64,000 nucleotides of DNA from Clostridiales bacterium. GTDB taxonomy: Bacteria; Bacillota; Desulfotomaculia; Desulfotomaculales; VENG01. The stretch is taken from assembly GCA_016278505.1 (NCBI GenBank), contig JADQBQ010000001.1:1-64000 (forward strand). The letters are read 5' to 3'. Position 1 is the first letter of the stretch, and every line of letters begins with the position of its first letter. A program made the translations under genes and the position numbers. The notes beneath the pieces are model-generated. The model did not search any database, was not told the DNA's origin, and worked only from the letters and a program-made list of their open reading frames with translations. Shown piece after piece: positions 42,198 to 50,809 of this stretch.

Positions 42198-43073
42198 TCA
42201 ACTCTCTTTCATCTGCCCGGCCGGCACATCCATACCACCCTCCAATATTTTTTCCACAATTTCAGATTCAGTAACCCTTGCCTTAACTTGCCCGATGGAA
42301 TCTACTACCATAACCAAATGGTACTTTTGGGGTAAGAAACTACGCACTATTTTACCCAGAGTAACATGCTCCAGGACTACCATAACCCTGGCAGGAAGGA
42401 GCCCGTCCTCCTCCAGCTCATCCTTTTTCCGAACCAAATGGTTTATAAAGAGATATGGGGCCCTGTTTTTTTCTCTGCCGGCGGCATAAAATAAAAAGAG
42501 CGCCGTCAGGGAAACATCAACGCCCGTGACACCGAGATAGATCCCCAAAAAGCCACACAGGATCAAGAACACCGCCCACTTTTGGCCTTGCGCGGCGGCG
42601 ATTCTGGTTGCTTCACTCAATCCTTTTTTGCGGGCCAGGAAGGCTCTGTACACTCTCCCCCCATCCAGAGGAAGAGCGGGCAGCAGGTTAAAACAGGCCA
42701 CCAAAAGATTGCACTGGATAAAAAAAGGACCCAGATTACTGTCCCAAAGATTATGGTTTTTGAGGGCAATGGCGAACAATATCATTATAAAGTTTGCTGC
42801 CGGTCCTGCAACTGCTACACGAATTTCCGTACCGGGATCCAAAGACAACTCTTGTCCCATTCGGGCCACACCACCAAAAGGTAATAGCTCCACTTGAGAG
42901 ACTGTTATGCCTAGTTTTCTCGCCACCGCCACATGGGCAAATTCGTGGATAAAAACAATGGCAAAGGCAATCAGACCCTTTACCAATACACCGGCGACAA
43001 AAAAAAGGGCAAGCAAAGCCAGGAAAAAAGGATTGAGGTATATATCAGTACCCATCAACCGCAAAAACTTCAC
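42198..43073 (-). CDS. spoIVFB: SpoIVFB-type site-2 protease (M50)
   Basis: A 291-residue membrane metalloprotease with HEFAHVAVARKLG near 44 (HExxH) and LLPALPLDGGRVYRA near 130. SpoIVFB cleaves pro-sigma-K in the mother cell. The C-terminal region resembles a single CBS-like regulatory module. GTG start after GGGGGTAATG. Pairs with the M23-type gene upstream, as SpoIVFA does in Bacillus. Confidence 0.85.
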   Translation of the reverse strand: MKFLRLMGTDIYLNPFFLALLALFFVAGVLVKGLIAFAIVFIHEFAHVAVARKLGITVSQVELLPFGGVARMGQELSLDPGTEIRVAVAGPAANFIMILFAIALKNHNLWDSNLGPFFIQCNLLVACFNLLPALPLDGGRVYRAFLARKKGLSEATRIAAAQGQKWAVFLILCGFLGIYLGVTGVDVSLTALFLFYAAGREKNRAPYLFINHLVRKKDELEEDGLLPARVMVVLEHVTLGKIVRSFLPQKYHLVMVVDSIGQVKARVTESEIVEKILEGGMDVPAGQMKES

Positions 43074-43089
43074 AGTTCATTACCCCCGT

Positions 43090-43854
43090 TTATTTGCCCA
43101 TCTGCAAACGGTCCAAAGGATTAACTAAATCATCCTTTTCACGCATTTCAAAATGAAGCCCCCCCTGGGGTACGTCACTTTTAACCCCCACTTCACCTAT
43201 TTCCTCTCCCGCCGAAACCCACTTTCCTTTATTAACTAAAATATTCTGCAGCCCGGCGTACATAGTGTAGCATCCGCCCCCGTGATTTATAAGAATATAT
43301 TTCCCCAGCCGCGTATCCTCTTGTACGAGAACGACTTGCCCGTCCATCACCGCGCGTACAGGAGTTCCCTGTTCCGCCTGTATATCTACCCCGGGGTGGA
43401 ATCTTTTTAAACCGTCAATGGGGTTTTCTGACCAGCCAAATTCGCACACAACCTTTCCCGACACCGGTACCCACATTCCTTCAGCCACCACAGGCTGAAC
43501 CGGACCGGCATTAGGCCAGTTATGAAACATAGGATTATCCCAATTAACTATTTGACTGGCAACTCTAACCGCACCCTGCATTAGAGGTTCAAAGTTCCAT
43601 TCGGCCGTCAGTAAGTAACGTACAGTTTCCCGAGCCTGCTGCCCCACCGGCAGTGGCGCCTCTCGAACAGCAAGTATTAACGCCAGCAGGCAAACGGTAA
43701 CTACTGTACGGGTAACAAGCCCCCGCCGTCCCTTTTTCCCACCGGGCCCTTTTTGTTTATCTGTGTAATAGGACTGGTAATAACTGGGCCAATCTGAATA
43801 ATTATCTGTCTTGTTAACCCTTTTTTTAATTCGGGGCCATTTTAGTTTAAACAT
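43090..43854 (-). CDS. spoIVFA: SpoIVFA-like membrane protein with M23 domain
   Basis: 254 residues: one membrane segment near 48-66 and a C-terminal LytM/M23 domain (FHPGVDIQAEQGTPVRA near 153-169, LHFEMREKDDLVNP near the end). SpoIVFA holds SpoIVFB inactive until signalled. HPGVDI and LHFEMRE keep some of the M23 metal-site pattern, so peptidase activity cannot be excluded. The ribosome-binding site lies in the 3' arm of a 12-bp hairpin. Confidence 0.8.
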   Translation of the reverse strand: MFKLKWPRIKKRVNKTDNYSDWPSYYQSYYTDKQKGPGGKKGRRGLVTRTVVTVCLLALILAVREAPLPVGQQARETVRYLLTAEWNFEPLMQGAVRVASQIVNWDNPMFHNWPNAGPVQPVVAEGMWVPVSGKVVCEFGWSENPIDGLKRFHPGVDIQAEQGTPVRAVMDGQVVLVQEDTRLGKYILINHGGGCYTMYAGLQNILVNKGKWVSAGEEIGEVGVKSDVPQGGLHFEMREKDDLVNPLDRLQMGK

Positions 43855-43860
43855 TATTTC

Positions 43861-43912
43861 CTACCCTCCTCCTGAAAATATTTCCATATAGTATATTTAA
43901 GGAGGAGGGTAA
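43861..43912 (-). promoter_or_regulatory. Hairpin sequestering the spoIVFA ribosome-binding site
   Basis: TACCCTCCTCCT (43861-43872 on plus) pairs perfectly with AGGAGGAGGGTA (43901-43912). On the minus strand the 3' arm is AGGAGGAGGGTA just before GGAAATAATG of spoIVFA. Possible translational control or terminator-like spacer. Confidence 0.55.
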
Positions 43913-43937
43913 ATATGACAGGCCCCATCTCACATCT

Positions 43938-44654
43938 TTACCGCTCGGTACCTAAGTTTTCCTTTAATTCCTTAACATTAGCATCAATGCCTTCTTCAAC
44001 GTGCCTGTGTAAAATAAAATCAACATTATCTTTAAGCATAACCACGGCTACCCGTTCTTCTTTTTGATAGTTTTCAGCTTCCACTTCGATCATAAAAGTA
44101 CCCGGATCCATTTCGGCAAAGGCATAACTGCCGTCTGTCCCGCTGGTAGTTGCAGAAACCAGCCTTCCGGTATTTATTTCTTTGACCTTTACCGCCGCCC
44201 CTTTGACTGGGCTACCTTTAGGGAACTCAACAACTGTCCCCTCTAATACCACTGAACTTAAATATGTAACTACGAGAGTCATATCACCTATAACCGAAAC
44301 CCTGTCTCCCCTGAAACTAACTTTATTTACATTTACTTTATGGCGGACTGACTTAATATCCCGCACACTGTCTACGTTCCTCAATTTCATAAAAGTAGTG
44401 GTTTCCACGTCCTTATTTATCCTTCTTATGGCCGGCTTTTCATTCTCCGGTATGATGTGATGCTTAACATCTCCAACAATAAAAGCCCTTATCACTGCAT
44501 CCACACGCAATACCGACTCTTCCACCAGCCGAGAACGAAGCGATTGCACACGGGCATACACCTGCGGGCTATCCATTACCCTAGGTACGGCCACCGAACC
44601 GTACCAGTTAAACTCCTTTGTTACTTCCTGGCGTATTTTTTTGGCACCGGCCAT
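43938..44654 (-). CDS. SPOCS/DUF3794-like protein with carboxypeptidase-regulatory-like domain
   Basis: 238 residues with two parts: an N-terminal region ending in a beta domain (VRHKVNVNKVSFRGDRVSVIGDMTL-like, near 104-128) that resembles the SPOCS spore-coat domain, and a C-terminal CarboxypepD-reg-like domain near 135-215 (VVEFPKGSPVKGAAVKV, TSGTDGSYAFAEMDPGTF). No signal peptide. A spore coat or cortex role is inferred. Confidence 0.6.
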   Translation of the reverse strand: MAGAKKIRQEVTKEFNWYGSVAVPRVMDSPQVYARVQSLRSRLVEESVLRVDAVIRAFIVGDVKHHIIPENEKPAIRRINKDVETTTFMKLRNVDSVRDIKSVRHKVNVNKVSFRGDRVSVIGDMTLVVTYLSSVVLEGTVVEFPKGSPVKGAAVKVKEINTGRLVSATTSGTDGSYAFAEMDPGTFMIEVEAENYQKEERVAVVMLKDNVDFILHRHVEEGIDANVKELKENLGTER

Positions 44655-44735
44655 AACAGCTACCCCCTGTTCAAATCAAAAACCACATGCTTTATACTGT
44701 GTTATTTTCTTCTTGGAGATACCTGATAAAAGTAA

Positions 44736-44779
44736 AAAAGGGGCCAGGCTACTTTTTTAAAAGTAGCCTGGCCCCTTTT
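44736..44779 (-). terminator. Strong terminator after rodA
   Basis: A perfect 21-bp stem (44736-44756 with 44759-44779) with a 2-nt loop and flanking A/T runs, just past the rodA stop at 44784. Confidence 0.92.
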
Positions 44780-44783
44780 GCTG

Positions 44784-45998
44784 TTAAAACAAAATCTTTT
44801 CCCTGCGTATACAGACATTTAAAACCAAACCCAGGGCGATCATATTGGTAATCATATTACTTCCCCCATAGCTAAATAACGGCAGGGGCAGCCCTGTAAC
44901 CGGCATAATGCCCAGGGTCATACCGGCATTGATAAAAATGTGAAAGCTAAACATGCTTACAACTCCTACTGCCAGCAACATGCCAAAGGTATCCTTCGCT
45001 TCCCGTGATATCAGCAAAACCCGGTACAGCAGTGTGAAGTATAGACACAATAAAAGCAACGCACCAAGAAAACCAAGCTGTTCGGAGAGCACGGAGAAAA
45101 TAAAGTCTGATTCCGGAATGGGTAGAAACTGCCCCAAGCTTTGTGTCCCCCTTAACAAACCTTTTCCGGTTAAGCCGCTGGAACCAATAGCAATTTGGGA
45201 TTGTATCATGTGATAACCTGCACCTTGAAAATCCTTCCATGGATCTAAAAAAATCGTCAATCTCGCCAACTGGTATTCATGTAGTGGGAGCCATGTACCG
45301 AACTTTAGATGGGCCCAAACCGAGCCTATTCCTAACGTTAACCCGGAACCAACTATTCCCGCCAGCAAAACAGGACGTGCACCTGCTGCATAAAGCATAC
45401 CAAATAATATAGCCATGAACACAAGGGATGTCCCTAAGTCCGGCTGGAGTAAGATCAAGGACATTGGTACTCCCACATAAACAAAACAGGGTATGAGATC
45501 CCGAAGGTGATTTAATTTTCCTTCCCGGGACGATAAAAAACTGGCTAAACAAATAATTAACAAAACTTTGGCAAACTCCGAAGGCTGAAAAGAAAAAGGT
45601 CCTAGCTCAATCCAACGCTGGGCGCCCAAGGCTTCATACCCCATAATCAGAACAGAGCCAAGCATAATGAGGTTTAAAATATATATTTTCCTGGTATGCT
45701 TCTTTAGCTCGTTATACGGAAAATAAATAACCGCTGCCACAAGCACAATACCCAACATAATCCAAGTGGCCTGTCTTTTTACCAAGTATAGGTTCAAAAT
45801 ACTAAGCCTGTCCCAAAGACTGGCCTGCCACAGGTATTCCATTGTATTCTGTTGAATGCCACGCTGCTCTAAAATTTCTCTTATCCAGGCAGCACTGGTT
45901 CCGGCTGTTCCAACTATTAAAAGGCCGTATACAAGTATACATAATAGAACTGCAATCAGTACAAAATCAACCTTTTTTACAAACCGTTTTAGAAACAC
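44784..45998 (-). CDS. rodA: RodA/FtsW-type peptidoglycan glycosyltransferase
   Basis: 404 residues with about ten membrane segments, a SEDS-family polymerase of lipid II. FQPSEFAKVLLI near 140 and the C-terminal GLPLPLFSYGGSNMI signature are clear. Works with a class B PBP in cell elongation; the PBP2 gene lies 2 kb upstream in the mre-min cluster. GTG start after GAGAGGGG. Confidence 0.93.
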   Translation of the reverse strand: MFLKRFVKKVDFVLIAVLLCILVYGLLIVGTAGTSAAWIREILEQRGIQQNTMEYLWQASLWDRLSILNLYLVKRQATWIMLGIVLVAAVIYFPYNELKKHTRKIYILNLIMLGSVLIMGYEALGAQRWIELGPFSFQPSEFAKVLLIICLASFLSSREGKLNHLRDLIPCFVYVGVPMSLILLQPDLGTSLVFMAILFGMLYAAGARPVLLAGIVGSGLTLGIGSVWAHLKFGTWLPLHEYQLARLTIFLDPWKDFQGAGYHMIQSQIAIGSSGLTGKGLLRGTQSLGQFLPIPESDFIFSVLSEQLGFLGALLLLCLYFTLLYRVLLISREAKDTFGMLLAVGVVSMFSFHIFINAGMTLGIMPVTGLPLPLFSYGGSNMITNMIALGLVLNVCIRREKILF

Positions 45999-46152
45999 TG
46001 TACTGCCCCTCTCCTAATAAGCACCGGGAAACATTTAAGTCCAGGTTAAATTATATACCACTCCAAACCGCAAAAAAACCCCCTAAAAAAAGCGTACAAA
46101 ATCAATTCCCTTAGAGTGCGCTTATTAATACTTCACACCTTAGCAAAACCAG

Positions 46153-46183
46153 AGGAGGGAAATCGCCAGGCGATTTCCCTCCA
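46153..46183. terminator. Hairpin between minE and rodA
   Basis: GGAGGGAAATCGCC pairs with GGCGATTTCCCTCC; on the minus strand TCTGGTTTTG follows. Probably ends the min transcript. Confidence 0.65.
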
Positions 46184-46208
46184 AATTATTAACAAAGCAT
46201 TGTTTCCT

Positions 46209-46252
46209 ACCTTTCTCTTCACCCGCATCTCGCTATGGGCAAAAGACAGGTT
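46209..46252. repeat. Internally deleted foldback repeat (copy 4)
   Basis: ACCTTTCTCTTCACCC (46209-46224) and GGGCAAAAGACAGGTT (46237-46252) are the two terminal repeats of the 295-bp family joined with almost no interior. Confidence 0.7.
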
Positions 46253-46277
46253 TATCATAATTCTCGAGGGGAATCGC

Positions 46278-46565
46278 TTACTGGGCTGCTCCCTTTACGC
46301 CCCTCTTCATTTTCTTTACGGGTATATTGGCCACCAGTGCAACCTGATTTTCGTTATTGCTGTCAAGATTTACTTCCAATGTATGTTCATCTATTTCCAT
46401 ATATTTAGATATAACCTCTATCAAATCGTTCTTAAGCACTTGCAGAAATTCCGGAGAGACACTGGACCGGTCATGCACCAACACTAACCGCAGCCTTTCT
46501 TTAGCTACGTTACCGCTAGACCCGGCATCTTTCCCAAAAATTTTATTAATAAAATCGAGCACCAC
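46278..46565 (-). CDS. minE: Cell division topological factor MinE
   Basis: About 95 residues with the membrane/MinD-binding start LDFINKIFG and the anti-MinCD helix ERLRLVLVHDRSSVSP. GTG at 46565 is six bases after GGAGG; the longer frame overlaps minD. Drives pole-to-pole oscillation of MinCD. Confidence 0.92.
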   Translation of the reverse strand: MVLDFINKIFGKDAGSSGNVAKERLRLVLVHDRSSVSPEFLQVLKNDLIEVISKYMEIDEHTLEVNLDSNNENQVALVANIPVKKMKRGVKGAAQ

Positions 46566-46584
46566 GCTATCCCTCCTTCCGGAA

Positions 46585-47376
46585 TTACTTCTTACCGAAT
46601 ACCTTCCACAGCCGTGAAAAAAAGCCTTGCTCATCTAGATCTAAGAAAGCCACTTCTTCCCCTTTCAGTCGGCTCACCACGTTCCGAAATGCGTGACCTG
46701 ATAAGGAAGCATTGTCCATAACTACCGGTTCACCCTTATTGGTAGTTACCACTATCATTTCGTCCTCCGGAATAACACCAATCAAATCAACAGCTAAAAT
46801 ATCAATAATGTCGTCTATGCTCATCATATCCCCGGCCCGAACCATTTTGGGACGCAGCCGATTAACTATGAGCATGGGATCTCTTAATTCAGCCGCCTCT
46901 AAAAGCCCTATTATCCGGTCCGCATCACGCACCGCCGATACTTCAGGAGTGGTTACTACAATGGACCTTTCAGCACCGGCAATAGCATTTCTAAAGCCCT
47001 GTTCTATACCTGCCGGACAATCAATAATAACAAATTCAAATTCTTCCTGCAAATCAAGGCAAAGCTTCTGCATCTCTTCCGGATTGACAGAGGTTTTATC
47101 CTTTGTTTGTGCAGCAGGTAAAAGAAAAAGCTGGTCAAATCTTTTATCCTTGATCAGAGCCTGCTTCAACCTGCAATTTTCAACGGTGACATCGGTTATA
47201 TCATAAACGATACGGTTTTCCAGCCCTAAAACCACATCTAAATTGCGTAGCCCTATGTCAGCATCCACCAGGCAAACTTTATGTCCCCGCCCGGCTAAAC
47301 CGGCACCGATATTGGCTGTTGTGGTGGTTTTGCCAACACCACCTTTGCCGGAAGTAACAACAATTACTTCTCCCAT
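46585..47376 (-). CDS. minD: Septum site-determining ATPase MinD
   Basis: A 263-residue ParA-type ATPase with deviant Walker A SGKGGVGKTTTTAN near 9-22 and a C-terminal amphipathic helix (FFSRLWKVFGKK) for membrane binding. Recruits MinC. Confidence 0.97.
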   Translation of the reverse strand: MGEVIVVTSGKGGVGKTTTTANIGAGLAGRGHKVCLVDADIGLRNLDVVLGLENRIVYDITDVTVENCRLKQALIKDKRFDQLFLLPAAQTKDKTSVNPEEMQKLCLDLQEEFEFVIIDCPAGIEQGFRNAIAGAERSIVVTTPEVSAVRDADRIIGLLEAAELRDPMLIVNRLRPKMVRAGDMMSIDDIIDILAVDLIGVIPEDEMIVVTTNKGEPVVMDNASLSGHAFRNVVSRLKGEEVAFLDLDEQGFFSRLWKVFGKK

Positions 47377-47408
47377 TGTTTCAGTTTCCTCCTTATAAGC
47401 AAATTATG

Positions 47409-47843
47409 TCAAGTAGCTTTACCCTGACGGTGGTTTCCGGTTTGATACAATTCAATGGTAACAACCCCGTCTTTTATCCGGGCCACTTCAGGCCACTGGG
47501 ATAGATCTTCTTCACCGTCCGGAGCCCTGGTTATGTGATTAGCAATACGAAGCTGCGTAGGATGTAAACGAAAGCCGATAACAATGCAATCATCATCACC
47601 TGATGCTCCGGCATGCACAACACCACGCAACACGCCCATAACAATAATATTTCCGGCCGCTACAATTTCCGCACCGGGATTAACATCACCAAGCACAACA
47701 ATGTTACCGTTATAACTAATGTTCTGGCCGGAACGAACTGTTCTTTGAATTAATATAGTATTGTCATCTACAAATTCTTCCATCTCGTCCAGACCTACAC
47801 CGGGAAATTTTACCAGAGAACTGCTATTACTATCTTCAGTCAA
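47409..47843 (-). CDS. minC: MinC C-terminal domain protein (N-terminal domain absent)
   Basis: 144 residues against about 220 for full MinC. Residues 30-130 form the beta-helical C domain that binds MinD and MinC (GDVNPGAEIVAAGNIIVMG, LRGVVHAGA). The N-terminal FtsZ-antagonist domain is missing, and only about 100 bp separate the start from the PBP2 gene, so it is not encoded here. TTG start, seven bases after AGGAGGAG. Confidence 0.88.
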   Translation of the reverse strand: MTEDSNSSSLVKFPGVGLDEMEEFVDDNTILIQRTVRSGQNISYNGNIVVLGDVNPGAEIVAAGNIIVMGVLRGVVHAGASGDDDCIVIGFRLHPTQLRIANHITRAPDGEEDLSQWPEVARIKDGVVTIELYQTGNHRQGKAT

Positions 47844-47917
47844 GGGAATTCTCCTCCTGCAAATACAACTGCATTAAAGTTTCTACAACCAATAACCAAA
47901 TCCTGCTAATAAAAGCA

Positions 47918-47949
47918 AAAAAAAAGGGCAAAAATTCATGCCCTTTTCT
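47918..47949 (-). terminator. Terminator after the PBP2 gene
   Basis: AAAAGGGCA...TGCCCTTTT stem followed by nine T on the minus strand, separating mrdA from the min genes. Confidence 0.85.
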
Positions 47950-47951
47950 TC

Positions 47952-50246
47952 TCACGGCTGTTCCTCTGCCTGCATATCCTCTTGCTGCAGTACCTCCGGC
48001 CCGTTAGCAAGCCCGTCTGTGGATTGTTCCGAAGAAGGTGGATCATTTCCTGGCTCACCCTCCGTACCGGGTTCTGTGATCGAAGTCTGAGAAGCGGAAT
48101 CAGGCGGTGAACCTTCTTCAATTTGAGGCGTACTCTCTCCGGTACCCGGTTGTGCTTGTTGGGCTTGACTGTCGGGAAAAGTTGCTTCCTGCTCAACGAT
48201 GTTTTCCTGCGGGGGTGGGTTACTTTGTATGCCGGCATTGTTCGTTTTATTCAGATTCTGTTTGCCGAATTCCTCTCCTCTGGTTATCTGCACATAAGCG
48301 TCCATTATTTCCCGTGTAATGGGACCGGCGCTGTCACTCCCATGGCCACCGTACTCTACCACTGCTGCCACCGCTATTTCGGGCTTTTCATATGGTGTAT
48401 AGGTAACAAACTGGGAATGGGTATCATGGTTAAGCACCTCTGCTGAGCCTGTCTTTGCTGCAACTGTCAGCGGAAAGTCTCTGAATGACCAGTACGCTGT
48501 ACCACCCGGCTCGGTAACCATCCGCATTCCTTCTTGAACAATTTTGATAGTCTCAGGGGATACATTGACCTGTCTACGAACCTTAGGTCCAAAGGACTTT
48601 TTAGTCTCTCCGTCAGGGCCGGTTATCTTCTTTACAATGTAAGGTCTTAGCAGTTCTCCACCGTTAGCTATTGTGGCCACATAATTCGCCATCTGGAGCG
48701 GGGTATACCAGTTATATCCTTGGCCTATGGACATATTTAAAGTATCAAAGGCCTGCCATTCCAGATCAAATGAATGTGCAGCCAAAAGGGATTCAATCTC
48801 ATTATCCCGTTCTTTTTTTAATCTTTGCACCTTCTCTTCATTGTTCGCCTGTTTAGCCTGGGCTATAAGTTGATCGTACTTGTCGGTAACCTTTTGAAAC
48901 TCTTTATCATACCGCATCAATACAGCTTTAGATGTATTATACTTATACTCAGGAGTGGGTACTACACCGGCCTGCTCACCGGGAAGCTCTATACCTGTTT
49001 TTTGCCCTAACCCGTATTCATGAGCATAACGAGCAATTTCCTTATGCCCCACGGCCCTACCAAACTTAAAGAAATAAGTATTACAGGAAACCTTGATAGC
49101 CTCACGCAGGTTTACCCTACCGTGCCCACCCGGTTTCCAATCGTTATACCGCCGTCCCAAAATGTAATAACCGGGATCTGAAATAGAATAGCTTGGGTCA
49201 ACCACATCATTTTCCAGAATGGCAGTAGCAGTGACCATTTTAAATATTGAACCCGGTGCGTAACTGCCCAGGGCACGGTTAGACAAGGCCCGGGTTTGCT
49301 GCATTTTTTCCCACTCTTTCACTGATAGCATGTCTACAAATACGGAAGGGTCATAAGACGGGTAACTGGCCATGGCCAACACGGCGCCGGTTCTTACATC
49401 CAAAACCACTACCGCCCCGCCTTTGGCCTCTTTAAAGCCATTTTTTTGAGCCCTTTTGATCCCGCTTGCCAGCGCCTCTTCGGCAGCCTTTTGCAGGCGA
49501 TAGTCAATGGTTAACGTAAGATTATCCCCCGGCACAGGCTCTTTAACCCCTCGATAATCAACCGGGCGGCCATAGGCATCAACCTCAATCTGACGCGCTC
49601 CCTTTTCACCTCTTAAATAACTTTCAAATGCATTTTCTAGGCCCGCCTGTCCATACAAGTCTCCCATGCGGTACCCTTCGTGTTCTTTAAGCTGCTCTTC
49701 TTTTATTTCTCGCACATATCCCAGCACATGAGTTAACAATTCCCCTTGCGGGTAATTACGGATAGGCTCTTCTTCCACTATCACACCCGGCAATTCCATT
49801 TGACGCTCGCGTACTTGAACAACCGTTTCCCAGGAAACGTCAATGGCAACCTTTACGGGCTCAAAGGGACGGGCCTGCTTTTCTAAAGACTTTTTTATCT
49901 CATCAGTCCACCAGGAGACATCCCGGCCCACATTTTTGTCCCGGGCTAATATATTAGCTACCAATTTTTCAACCTGTCGTTGTTTCTGTTCACTGACACC
50001 CAAAAAGGAAAGGGACAATGTATATACAGGCTGGTTATCCACCAGCAGTTCACCGTTACGATCCCTTATTTCTCCCCTGGGTGCTGTAATTGGAATAATA
50101 CGTATCAGGTTATTCTGGGCTAAACCCTGATACCTTTGGGTTTGCACGAGCTGAAGAAATGCCAGGCGCCCGGCCAGGGTAACAAATATGAATCCAATAA
50201 TAATTATCAATATTAATGATTTTTTATTTGCAATTTTACGTTTCAT
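47952..50246 (-). CDS. mrdA: Penicillin-binding protein 2 (elongasome transpeptidase)
   Basis: 764 residues: N-terminal anchor at about 8-28, dimerisation domain, then transpeptidase with SxxK SIFK near 337, SCN near 395 and KTG in AAKTGSAE near 606. The last ~95 residues after the enzyme domain are a Gln/Glu/Pro/Ser-rich, acidic, probably disordered tail. Family length is usually near 650-700. Confidence 0.95.
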   Translation of the reverse strand: MKRKIANKKSLILIIIIGFIFVTLAGRLAFLQLVQTQRYQGLAQNNLIRIIPITAPRGEIRDRNGELLVDNQPVYTLSLSFLGVSEQKQRQVEKLVANILARDKNVGRDVSWWTDEIKKSLEKQARPFEPVKVAIDVSWETVVQVRERQMELPGVIVEEEPIRNYPQGELLTHVLGYVREIKEEQLKEHEGYRMGDLYGQAGLENAFESYLRGEKGARQIEVDAYGRPVDYRGVKEPVPGDNLTLTIDYRLQKAAEEALASGIKRAQKNGFKEAKGGAVVVLDVRTGAVLAMASYPSYDPSVFVDMLSVKEWEKMQQTRALSNRALGSYAPGSIFKMVTATAILENDVVDPSYSISDPGYYILGRRYNDWKPGGHGRVNLREAIKVSCNTYFFKFGRAVGHKEIARYAHEYGLGQKTGIELPGEQAGVVPTPEYKYNTSKAVLMRYDKEFQKVTDKYDQLIAQAKQANNEEKVQRLKKERDNEIESLLAAHSFDLEWQAFDTLNMSIGQGYNWYTPLQMANYVATIANGGELLRPYIVKKITGPDGETKKSFGPKVRRQVNVSPETIKIVQEGMRMVTEPGGTAYWSFRDFPLTVAAKTGSAEVLNHDTHSQFVTYTPYEKPEIAVAAVVEYGGHGSDSAGPITREIMDAYVQITRGEEFGKQNLNKTNNAGIQSNPPPQENIVEQEATFPDSQAQQAQPGTGESTPQIEEGSPPDSASQTSITEPGTEGEPGNDPPSSEQSTDGLANGPEVLQQEDMQAEEQP

Positions 50247-50290
50247 CAGCAGGCTGTCCCCTTCTGACTATATGATGGAGGTGATAGTTA

Positions 50291-50794
50291 TTAAACTTTC
50301 GCCTCGCTGCTCAGCAATCCTTTTTGCACTGAACGGTAATAACGCCCATAAAAAACAATACCTAACAGGGCATTATAAGTTGATGTGGGTATTATTATTT
50401 GCCAGGCAGCAATCCCGGGGGCCAGACCTAAACCGGTCATGGATAAAAGTATATATGATACCAACTGCCCGAGAAATGAAGTTAACCAGATCACGCCGAA
50501 AACAATAACAGGATTCTCTTTAAACAGACGGGACTCGGCAAAACCAGATGCGTATCCTACAGCTAAACCGGACACAACACCTACTCCCCAAAGATTCCCG
50601 GAAATAAGGTCTTTAAGTAAACCCGCCGCAAAACCAGAAAAAGCCCCCTCCCTTGTCCCGCGGAGGAAGCCGTTTATTGCTATCAAAATTAACACCAGGT
50701 CGGGTTTTTTGCCCCAGACCTGGATGTATTCTGTCAACGCAACCTGAATCACCAGGGCCAACAACATTAAAACACCGAGAATAAAAAATCGCAA
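50291..50794 (-). CDS. mreD: Rod shape-determining protein MreD
   Basis: 167 residues with five or so membrane segments and FLRGTREGAFSGFAAGLLKD near 43-62, typical of Firmicute MreD. TTG start after AGGGGGT. Part of mreB-mreC-mreD-mrdA. Confidence 0.92.
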   Translation of the reverse strand: MRFFILGVLMLLALVIQVALTEYIQVWGKKPDLVLILIAINGFLRGTREGAFSGFAAGLLKDLISGNLWGVGVVSGLAVGYASGFAESRLFKENPVIVFGVIWLTSFLGQLVSYILLSMTGLGLAPGIAAWQIIIPTSTYNALLGIVFYGRYYRSVQKGLLSSEAKV

Positions 50795-50809
50795 GGCGTG
50801 ACCCCCTAG

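Noticed and set aside
43915-44070. Plus-strand ORF after AGGAGGAGGG
   Set aside because: The purine-rich site is the complement arm of a hairpin that contains the real minus-strand ribosome-binding site; the ORF is antisense to the SPOCS-like gene.
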